Shown here piece by piece: positions 1 to 5,387 of a stretch of DNA of 6,016 nt. This stretch comes from Minisyncoccota bacterium. Lineage in GTDB: Bacteria; Patescibacteriota; Minisyncoccia; UBA6257; HR35. The DNA lies in assembly GCA_938048445.1 (NCBI GenBank), contig CALIVE010000017.1, positions 1 through 6,016 of the forward strand. The letters run 5' to 3'. Numbering within the stretch: position 1 is the first letter of the stretch; each line of letters starts with the position of its first letter. A program made the position numbers and the translations under genes. The notes beneath the pieces were generated by a model, which was given only the letters and a program-made list of their open reading frames with translations, was not told the origin of the DNA and did not search any database.

Positions 1-435
1 AGAGAAAATAAGGTTGGAATTATTAAAGTAATCAATGAAGAAAATAGTTTAGTTAAAGAAACAATAAGAATTTTGAACAGAGAGAAAAATTTATTTTTAC
101 CAAATATCGAATTTAAATATCACCCAGTTGTTGAAGAAAGATTTGATTTAAAAAGGCTTAAAAATAATTTAGAAAAGGCTCAATTTTTGAAACCAAAAAA
201 TATTGAAGAGCTTCTTTTGATTGAAGGAATTGGACCAAAAACAATAAGAGCTTTATCCTTAGTCTCAGAAATAATTTATGGTGCTGAACCCTCTTACAAA
301 GATCCTGCCAGATATACTTTTGCTCATGGAGGTAAAGATGGAACGCCCTATCCTGTTGATAGAAAAACTTATGATGAAACAATTAGCCTGCTTCAAAAAG
401 CTCTTAAAATAGCAAAACAAAGCAAAATTTTTTAA
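1..435 (+). CDS. DUF763 family protein, C-terminal part (5' end outside the window)
   Basis: The reading frame is open from base 1 to the TAA at 433-435 and gives 144 residues, so the gene begins upstream. A TTG at 73 could serve as a start, but the frame continues in front of it and the family is longer, so I treat it as internal. Two blocks identify the family. A helix-hairpin-helix lies at fragment residues about 67-94 (core IEGIGPKTIRALSLVSEIIYG at 74-94, less its last residue quoted as IEGIGPKTIRALSLVSEIIY). The segment at 107-128 (FAHGGKDGTPYPVDRKTYDE and on) is the hallmark C-terminal block of DUF763. DUF763 proteins occur in archaea and scattered bacteria and their function is unknown. 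The helix-hairpin-helix suggests non-specific DNA binding, which is inference. It ends 13 bases before the mechanosensitive channel gene. Confidence 0.88.
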   Translation, partial: RENKVGIIKVINEENSLVKETIRILNREKNLFLPNIEFKYHPVVEERFDLKRLKNNLEKAQFLKPKNIEELLLIEGIGPKTIRALSLVSEIIYGAEPSYKDPARYTFAHGGKDGTPYPVDRKTYDETISLLQKALKIAKQSKIF

Positions 436-441
436 TATAAT
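436..441 (+). promoter_or_regulatory. Possible -10 element (TATAAT) for the MscS-family gene
   Basis: A perfect TATAAT begins directly after the upstream TAA stop and ends 7 bases before the ATG at 449. Bacterial transcription usually starts about 6-8 bases after the -10 box, so a transcript from here would start at or next to the ATG (leaderless). No TTGACA-like -35 and no TGn extension is visible. The AT-rich background makes chance matches possible; the case rests on the same spacing recurring at other starts. Confidence 0.4.
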
Positions 442-448
442 TTTTTAG

Positions 449-1297
449 ATGATTAAAATTTTAGAATTTTTAAAGAATTTTTATTTTTCTTTTCTTAAAG
501 ATTTTTTTAATTCCTTGAAATTTTTCTTCACAGCAAATTTAGACAAATTTTTAAATATTCTGTTTTATGGTCTCTCTCTTTATCTCCTTTATTTGTTTTT
601 GAGATTTTTTATTAAAAAAATTATTCAGTTAAGACTGCAGATTAGAAATCAAAACCTTGTTGTTGAAAGAATTTATACCCTTTCTTCAGTTTTCAGCTCG
701 ATTTTGAAAGTTTTATTTTGGTTTGTATTTTTAATTTTTATTTTAAGAGAATTTAATATAAAAATTGTTCCAATTATTACAGGTGCTGGAGTTTTAGGTG
801 CAGCGGTTGTTTATCTTTTCCAAGGTCTAATTCAAGATATAATTAAGGGTTGGCTATTGATTTTTGAGGATCAATTAAGAAAAGGTGAATGGGTTAATAT
901 TAATAATACCTATATTGGTAAAGTAGTTGAAATTAGTTTAAGACATTTGGTTATTAGAGATAGAGAAAGAAATTTAATTTTTCTTCCTAATAGCCAGATA
1001 AATACAATTATTAATTTAAGCAGGGAAGGGAAAAAGAAGGTGATTAAATTAAAAGTTAAAAGAGAAATTGAATTAGAAAAATTCTTAAGGGAAATTGAAG
1101 ATGTTTTCAAAGAAATTAGAGAAAGTTCTCAAAGCATCCAAGATTTAAAAATAGAAAAGGAGATGAACTTTAGTGAAAATTTTATTGAAATTTTTATTTC
1201 TTTTAAAACTAAGTTTTTGCTCGTTGAAGAAGCTTCTCAAAAATTAAAAATGAAATTTTTCGAAAGATTTAAAGACTTAATAATTGAAATTGTTTAA
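449..1297 (+). CDS. MscS-family mechanosensitive ion channel
   Basis: This 282-residue membrane protein should release ions and small solutes when membrane tension rises. Hydrophobic helices lie at about residues 35-55, 81-101 and 104-126. The third is the pore-lining helix (GAGVLGAAVVYLFQG, 112-126) and runs into the family's IIKGWLLIFEDQLRKGEWV segment (131-149). The beta-domain signature LPNSQINTIINLSRE is at 179-193, matching the PN...IINFSRE block of E. coli MscS. A C-terminal alpha/beta region covers about 194-282. The length is close to E. coli MscS (286 residues). Aligned on the conserved Gln-Gly after the pore helix (Q125-G126), the positions matching the MscS gate leucines L105 and L109 are A118 and Y122. 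ATG at 449 is the first start after the upstream stop. No Shine-Dalgarno is seen. Its stop touches the next gene's ATG, so the two are probably co-transcribed. Confidence 0.93.
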   Translation: MIKILEFLKNFYFSFLKDFFNSLKFFFTANLDKFLNILFYGLSLYLLYLFLRFFIKKIIQLRLQIRNQNLVVERIYTLSSVFSSILKVLFWFVFLIFILREFNIKIVPIITGAGVLGAAVVYLFQGLIQDIIKGWLLIFEDQLRKGEWVNINNTYIGKVVEISLRHLVIRDRERNLIFLPNSQINTIINLSREGKKKVIKLKVKREIELEKFLREIEDVFKEIRESSQSIQDLKIEKEMNFSENFIEIFISFKTKFLLVEEASQKLKMKFFERFKDLIIEIV

Positions 1298-1876
1298 ATG
1301 GAGTTTTTAATATATTTAATAATTCTTCTTTATTCAATAATTTTTCATGAATTAGCTCATGGTTTTGTTGCTGAAAAATTGGGAGATTATACTCCAAGGC
1401 TTTCCGGAAGATTAACTTTTAATCCTATTTCCCATTTAGACCCAATTGGTTCAATAATTTTACCAATTTTTTCTGTCTATTTTTTAGGATTTGGTTTTGG
1501 TTGGGCTAAGCCTGTTCCTATTAACCCCCTTAATTTTAATGATCCACAAAAAGATATGGCAAAAGTTGCAATTGCTGGTCCTTTAACCAACATAATTTTA
1601 GTTTTTCTATTTTTAATTTTTTATAAAATTTATGCTTTATTTGGAATTTATAGTAATTTGCTACTATTTGGAATTAAGCTTAATTTGGCTTTAGCTTTAT
1701 TTAATTTAATTCCAATCCCGCCCCTTGATGGTTCAAGAGTCTTTCTTAGAAATTTAGACTGGAAAACAATGTTTATTTTAGAAAGCTATGGATTTATTTT
1801 GGTTTTTCTTTTTATCTATCTTTTAGGCCCTCTATTTTTTAAATTAATTAATTTTATCTTTAACTTGCTTGTATAA
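1298..1876 (+). CDS. Site-2 protease family intramembrane zinc metalloprotease (peptidase M50)
   Basis: This 192-residue multi-pass membrane enzyme belongs to the small bacterial S2P/M50 group. The zinc-binding HExxH is HELAH at residues 17-21, inside the first membrane helix, with E18 as catalytic base. The third zinc ligand is D144 in NLIPIPPLDGSR (136-147), the classic NPxPxxDG-type motif. The family's GWAKPVPINP (68-77) and AGPLTN (93-98) blocks are also present. A last hydrophobic segment covers about 165-190. No PDZ domain is present, so this is the minimal form and not a full RseP-like protein. The family cleaves membrane-spanning helices; the substrate cannot be read from the sequence. 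The ATG follows immediately after the TAA of the channel gene (0-base gap) without a Shine-Dalgarno, consistent with translation by re-initiation. Eight bases separate it from the next gene. Confidence 0.95.
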   Translation: MEFLIYLIILLYSIIFHELAHGFVAEKLGDYTPRLSGRLTFNPISHLDPIGSIILPIFSVYFLGFGFGWAKPVPINPLNFNDPQKDMAKVAIAGPLTNIILVFLFLIFYKIYALFGIYSNLLLFGIKLNLALALFNLIPIPPLDGSRVFLRNLDWKTMFILESYGFILVFLFIYLLGPLFFKLINFIFNLLV

Positions 1877-1877
1877 T
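1872..1877 (+). promoter_or_regulatory. Possible -10 element (TATAAT) for the MBL/beta-CASP nuclease gene
   Basis: A perfect TATAAT overlaps the stop codon of the protease gene and ends 7 bases before the ATG at 1885, the same distance as at 436-441. A leaderless transcript is the natural reading. No -35 match is visible at the usual distance. Because the hexamer contains the TAA stop, part of the match is forced by the gene end. Confidence 0.4.
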
Positions 1878-1884
1878 AAAAATA

Positions 1885-3228
1885 ATGAAAATAAAATTTT
1901 TAGGTGGAGTAAAATCAACAACCGGAGCAAATTATTTAGTTGAGACAAAGGAAGCAAAATTTTTAGTTGATTGTGGTTTAATTCAGAAAGAAAATGTTTG
2001 TGAATTAGAAAATTTTGAACCTTTTGATTACAATCCTTCAGAAATAGATTTTGTTTTAATTACTCACTCTCATTTGGATCATATCGGTCGATTACCAAAG
2101 CTTTTTTATGAAGGGTTTAATGGAAAAATTTATAGTGTTTTACCTTCAAGAGATCTTGCTAAAGAAATTTTATTAGATGCTAACAAAGTAATTAAAGAAA
2201 AATGTCGAGATTGGAATTTAAATATTGATGAAATTTATAATGAAGAAAATGTTGAAAAAATTATGGCTCACTGGTTAGGAGTTAATTATCATCAAAAATT
2301 AAATTTAAATGATGTTGAAATTGAATTTTTTGATGCTGGTCATATTTTGGGTTCAGCTTTTATAAAAATTTCATCTGATAATACTAAGGTTGTCTTTACT
2401 GGAGATTTGGGCAATATTGACCCTTTGTTAAATCGTTGCGAAGAATTACCTGAGACTGATTACCTAATTTTAGAATCAACCTATGGAGATAGAATCCATT
2501 TAGATTTAGAAAGAAGAAAAGATATTTTAGAAGATATTATTGAAGAGACTTTAAAGGAAAAAAGAATTTTAATAATTCCTGCTTTTTCCTTAGAGAGAAG
2601 TCAAGAAATTCTATTTGAAGTTATTGATTTGATTGAAGATAAAAAAATTCCAAAAATCAATATTTTTTTAGATAGTCCCTTGGCAATAAGAATTTTAAAA
2701 ATTTATTCAAAATATGCTGATTTTTTAAATCCTGAAGCTAAGGATTTCTTTCTTAGATATGATTATGAAAACTTAGATTATTTGCATATTGTTGATGATG
2801 AAGACGCATATGAATTATTTGAATCCCCTCCTCCTAAAATAATTATTTCAAGTTCTGGAGCTTTGCAAGGAGGAAAGATTGTTAATATTCTTAAAAGATT
2901 TATCAATAAAGAAGAAACAACAATTTTGTTTGTTGGTTATCAACCAGAAGGTTCCTTAGGAAGAAAGATTTTAGATGGATTGAAAGAAGTTGAAATTGAT
3001 GGACAGAAATTTTATGTTAAAGCAAAAGTTGAAAAATTATTAAGTTATTCTGCCCATAAAGATCAAAAGGGGTTAATTGATTGGATTTATCCACAAAGAC
3101 AAAAAATAAAAAAGGTATTTCTTGTGCAAGGAGAAGAAAATGCAAAGATTGTTTTAAGAAGCAAAATTGAAGATTACTTAGGAATTAAAACAATCATACC
3201 TCAAGAAAAAGAAGAAGTGGTTTTATAA
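1885..3228 (+). CDS. MBL-fold beta-CASP ribonuclease-like protein (CPSF73/Ysh1/TTHA0252 type)
   Basis: At 447 residues the protein is full length and collinear with the Thermus thermophilus nuclease TTHA0252. The metallo-beta-lactamase core shows THSHLDHIGRLPKL with H61, H63, D65 and H66, then GHILGSAF with H153, and FTGDLGN with D174. The beta-CASP part begins at ESTYGDR (E197, motif A), continues through PAFSLERSQEIL (232-243), FLDSPLA (261-267) and SSSGALQGGKI (322-332), and reaches SYSAHKDQ with H391 (motif B). The region after it matches the RMMBL domain, with LVGYQPEGSLG-like text at 349-359. Motif C, usually LVHGE, reads LVQGEE, so Q415 replaces the second-zinc histidine. The family cuts RNA in the cytoplasm using two zinc ions; RNA targets here are unknown. 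The start at 1885 gives the expected N-terminal KIKFLGGVKSTTGANY strand. A methyltransferase gene follows after 7 bases. Confidence 0.94.
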   Translation: MKIKFLGGVKSTTGANYLVETKEAKFLVDCGLIQKENVCELENFEPFDYNPSEIDFVLITHSHLDHIGRLPKLFYEGFNGKIYSVLPSRDLAKEILLDANKVIKEKCRDWNLNIDEIYNEENVEKIMAHWLGVNYHQKLNLNDVEIEFFDAGHILGSAFIKISSDNTKVVFTGDLGNIDPLLNRCEELPETDYLILESTYGDRIHLDLERRKDILEDIIEETLKEKRILIIPAFSLERSQEILFEVIDLIEDKKIPKINIFLDSPLAIRILKIYSKYADFLNPEAKDFFLRYDYENLDYLHIVDDEDAYELFESPPPKIIISSSGALQGGKIVNILKRFINKEETTILFVGYQPEGSLGRKILDGLKEVEIDGQKFYVKAKVEKLLSYSAHKDQKGLIDWIYPQRQKIKKVFLVQGEENAKIVLRSKIEDYLGIKTIIPQEKEEVVL

Positions 3229-3229
3229 T
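3224..3229 (+). promoter_or_regulatory. Possible -10 element (TATAAT) for the methyltransferase gene
   Basis: A perfect TATAAT overlaps the nuclease stop codon and ends 6 bases before the ATG at 3236. The spacing again fits a transcript starting at or close to the start codon. No -35 or extended -10 is seen, and the overlap with TAA lowers the weight of the match. Confidence 0.35.
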
Positions 3230-3235
3230 AATTTA

Positions 3236-3754
3236 ATGTTTTTAAACCCGAAAGAAATTGTCAAAGAACTTTCCTCTAATTTTTTTATTAAAAAAGGAGA
3301 TAAAATTGCTGAATTTGGCTGTGGCGGAGGTTATTTTACATCACTATTAGCAGAAGCGGTAGGACCTAATGGTAAGGTTTATGCAATTGACATTTTAGAA
3401 GATGCTTTAAAAGAAGCTGAAGAATTGACTAAAGAATTAGGTTTAGAAAATGTTGTTTTTTATAGGGGAAATGTTAAAAATCTACCCTATGAAGACGAAT
3501 ATTTCGATGTTGTTTTTATAAGCCAGATTTTATTTCAAAATGAAGAATATGAAAAGATTTTAGATGAAGGCTTAAGAATTTTAAAAAAGAATGGTTATTT
3601 AATAGTTTTGGAACCAAACAAAAAATTACCTTTTCTTTATGGGGTTCCTGTAAGCTTAGAATCCATTAGAGTTTATTTTCAGCTTAAAAACTTGAAAATA
3701 GAGTATCAAAAATTGATAGGAGATAATTATTATTTGATTGTTGTTGTAAAATAA
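3236..3754 (+). CDS. Class I SAM-dependent methyltransferase (Methyltransf_11/31 type)
   Basis: This 172-residue cytoplasmic protein has the Rossmann-like methyltransferase core and little more. Motif I is AEFGCGGGYFTSLLAEAVG (25-43), the glycine-rich SAM loop. The acidic residue after strand 2 is D52 in VYAIDI, which should bind the SAM ribose. GNVKNLPYEDEYFDVVFIS (78-96) covers the adenine-binding acidic loop and motif IV/post-II with D91. LRILKKNGYLIVLEPNK (113-129) is the usual post-core strand. The sequence resembles UbiE-like enzymes, but a clear substrate domain is absent: the C-terminal 40 residues only complete the sheet. The substrate is therefore unknown. The ATG at 3236 lies 7 bases after the nuclease gene, with no Shine-Dalgarno. 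The neighbouring nuclease might hint at an RNA substrate, but that is weak inference. Confidence 0.92.
   Translation: MFLNPKEIVKELSSNFFIKKGDKIAEFGCGGGYFTSLLAEAVGPNGKVYAIDILEDALKEAEELTKELGLENVVFYRGNVKNLPYEDEYFDVVFISQILFQNEEYEKILDEGLRILKKNGYLIVLEPNKKLPFLYGVPVSLESIRVYFQLKNLKIEYQKLIGDNYYLIVVVK
3747..3752 (+). promoter_or_regulatory. Possible -10 element (TAAAAT) before the solute-binding protein gene
   Basis: TAAAAT, one mismatch from TATAAT, ends 7 bases before the ATG at 3760. It falls where the other candidate -10 boxes fall and would be the promoter of the secretion module. It lies inside the last codons of the methyltransferase gene, and poly-A coding text makes chance likely. Confidence 0.25.
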
Positions 3755-3759
3755 TTTAA

Positions 3760-4995
3760 ATGGAAGAAATAATCGAAAGAATCAAATATAATCGAATTGC
3801 TCAGATAGCCTTAGTTGCCGTTATTTTTGTCGTAGCTTTAGTTTTTTACAATTTATCTAAATTCACCAAATCTTCCAAGAGAGAATTACCTTGCTATAAC
3901 CAAACAATTAGAATTTTATCTCCTTTTGCAAAACAAAAATTTTCAAATATTGAAAGAGTTTTTTCACAATATTGTATCAAACTTGATGTTGATGTTAAAC
4001 CTATTGATTATATTAGGAATAATCTTTTAAAAGAAATAGCTGAAGGGAAAATTCCAGACTTAGTTTATGTTGATAACAATTTTATTCAAGAAAATATAAA
4101 TGCCTTTAAAGAATATGACGGTGAAAAGATTTTGCTTAACAATTATCCAGAAACATCTGTAATTTTAAAAGATAAAAAAAATAAAAAATTAGTAAATTAT
4201 CCTGTTGCTTTTGATACTTTAGTTTTGTTCTCTAATAAAAAATATTTGGATATTTTAGGAATTTTTGACCCACCTAATAATTTTGAAGATTTAATTGAGG
4301 TTATTAAAACTATTAAAGGAAATCCCCAACTTATAAATGTCAAACCAATTGCATTGGGAACATCTAATAATATAGAAAATTTTTATGAAATTTTTGTTAC
4401 TCTCCATAGAAATTATAACCCTCATAACTACAAAAATATCGATGCGTTTTTTAAAACATTTGATTTTTATACTCAATTTGCTGATATAAAATCACCTCTT
4501 TATTCTTGGTCAGATTCTAATCAAAATTCCTTTGAAGAATTTGGTAGAGGAAATGTTGTTTTTGTCTTTGGATTTTATTCAGATTCTGAAAAAATTAAAA
4601 AAATTAACCCAAGATTAGTTTTTAAAGTTAATGAATTTCCAAAATTTAAAAGTATAATTGACCAAACTAATTTTGTAAAAATGTATAGCTTTGTTGTTCC
4701 CAAACAAGGTAAACATCAATTCGCCTGGAAAGCTTTAGAAATTTTAGACCAAAATTATGAAGATTTTATAAAAGATTTTGGACTTCTGCCAGTAAGGAGA
4801 GACATTTATGAAAAACTTGAAGAGGATAAGAGAAAAATTGCTAAGGATTTATTAATAGGAAGTTCGTTTGAAGAATTTAATAGAGAATATGCTGAAGAAT
4901 TATTAAGGGATGTTATAAGTAAATGGTTAGTTGATAAGGAAAATATAAAATTGCTATTTATAAGAGGTCAAGTTTATAAGCTTTTCAGAAAATGA
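3760..4995 (+). CDS. Membrane-anchored extracellular solute-binding protein (family 1 fold)
   Basis: The 411-residue product has one N-terminal membrane helix (about 13-31) after a short charged tail, then a large outside domain. No lipobox is present: C45 follows Pro and is about 14 residues past the helix, so it is a signal anchor rather than a lipoprotein. Family 1 solute-binding features appear in order: a first strand TIRILSPFA (49-57), IPDLVYVD (98-105), YPVAFDTLVLFSNKKYLD (147-164) with following PPNNFEDLIEVIKTI (171-185), SFEEFGRGNVVFVFGF (257-272), and AWKALEIL then FGLLPVRRDIYEKL (322-353). The only two cysteines, C45 and C72, lie in the outside domain and may form a disulfide. No ABC permease or ATPase gene is adjacent. 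The gene overlaps the first pilin-like gene by ATGA, so a role in a surface or secretion complex is more likely than plain uptake. The ligand is unknown. The match is clear at fold level but divergent. Confidence 0.86.
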   Translation: MEEIIERIKYNRIAQIALVAVIFVVALVFYNLSKFTKSSKRELPCYNQTIRILSPFAKQKFSNIERVFSQYCIKLDVDVKPIDYIRNNLLKEIAEGKIPDLVYVDNNFIQENINAFKEYDGEKILLNNYPETSVILKDKKNKKLVNYPVAFDTLVLFSNKKYLDILGIFDPPNNFEDLIEVIKTIKGNPQLINVKPIALGTSNNIENFYEIFVTLHRNYNPHNYKNIDAFFKTFDFYTQFADIKSPLYSWSDSNQNSFEEFGRGNVVFVFGFYSDSEKIKKINPRLVFKVNEFPKFKSIIDQTNFVKMYSFVVPKQGKHQFAWKALEILDQNYEDFIKDFGLLPVRRDIYEKLEEDKRKIAKDLLIGSSFEEFNREYAEELLRDVISKWLVDKENIKLLFIRGQVYKLFRK

Positions 4996-5387
4996 AAAGT
5001 TTTATTTTATTTTTATTAATTATGTTTTTGTTGAATTTAAATCTTGCTCAAATTCAAGGACAAACTCAAACTCCTGCTCAGGCTCAAGGACAAGCAGATA
5101 TAATCCCCCTTGTTAGATGTAAAGGAATAGATTGCACCTTTGATGAATTTATCGAAACTCTGCAAAGATTAATAAGAGCAATTTTAATTATTAGTTATTG
5201 GATTGCAGCAGTTGTTGTTTTAATAGGTTCTTTTATGATAATGTTAGGAGGATACCAAAAAGGTTGGCTCAATACAGGTAAAAAAATGATTGTTGATGCT
5301 TTAGTGTCTTATGTTGTTTTACTTTTGGCAGGAATTTTATTTGATTTATTTTTAGAGTTTCTAAGGCCACGATTATTTGGAGAATGA
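4992..5387 (+). CDS. Exported two-helix protein, probable T4SS pilin (VirB2/TrbC-like)
   Basis: This 131-residue protein begins with a hydrophobic signal peptide, probably cut after A19 (NLNLA then Q20). A Gln-rich linker (20-34) follows, then a pair of cysteines (C43 and C48 in RCKGIDC), an amphipathic stretch (DEFIETLQRLI), and two membrane helices at about 62-85 and 100-122. The loop between them (YQKGWLNTGKK) is basic and should face the cytoplasm, leaving both ends outside, which is the topology of VirB2-type pilins. Small exported proteins of this layout are annotated as T4SS pilins in many Patescibacteria. It overlaps the genes on both sides by 4 bases (ATGA), which suggests coupled translation. 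No Shine-Dalgarno is visible. A structural T4SS channel component other than the pilin is an alternative; the family call rests on architecture more than on a diagnostic motif. Confidence 0.68.
   Translation: MKSFILFLLIMFLLNLNLAQIQGQTQTPAQAQGQADIIPLVRCKGIDCTFDEFIETLQRLIRAILIISYWIAAVVVLIGSFMIMLGGYQKGWLNTGKKMIVDALVSYVVLLLAGILFDLFLEFLRPRLFGE
5054..5093 (+). repeat. 10-base direct repeat in the Gln-linker coding region
   Basis: TCAAGGACAA occurs at 5054-5063 and again at 5084-5093, exactly 30 bases (10 codons) apart. Each copy encodes a Gln-Gly-Gln. It may mark a small in-frame duplication in a low-complexity linker, though convergent use of CAA and GGA codons would look the same. Confidence 0.4.

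Noticed and set aside
73..75. TTG as the start of the first gene
   Set aside because: The frame is open back to base 1 and encodes plausible protein; DUF763 proteins are much longer, so the gene is cut by the window edge.
158..382. Minus-strand open frame opposite the DUF763 gene
   Set aside because: It is the complement of well-conserved coding text and its translation has no recognisable motif; low GC makes such shadows common.
421..448. Rho-independent terminator from T-runs after the DUF763 gene
   Set aside because: The T-runs lack a preceding GC-containing hairpin; T-tracts are everywhere in this AT-rich sequence.
910..1110. Minus-strand open frame opposite the channel gene
   Set aside because: It lies wholly within the conserved MscS beta-domain region and has a composition typical of a reverse-complement shadow.
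413..3730. -35 elements for the candidate -10 boxes
   Set aside because: No TTGACA-like hexamer stands 16-18 bases upstream of any of them, and none has a TGn extension in register.
3892..3896. Lipobox cysteine (C45) in the solute-binding protein
   Set aside because: The preceding residues are Glu-Leu-Pro, which do not fit a lipobox, and the cysteine is well beyond the hydrophobic helix.
4291..4476. Minus-strand open frame opposite the solute-binding protein gene
   Set aside because: Short, without motif or start signal, and fully inside a convincing gene.
5378..5383. GGAGA as a Shine-Dalgarno for the second pilin gene
   Set aside because: It directly touches the ATG, leaving no spacer; it is better explained as the last codons (Gly-Glu) of the previous gene.
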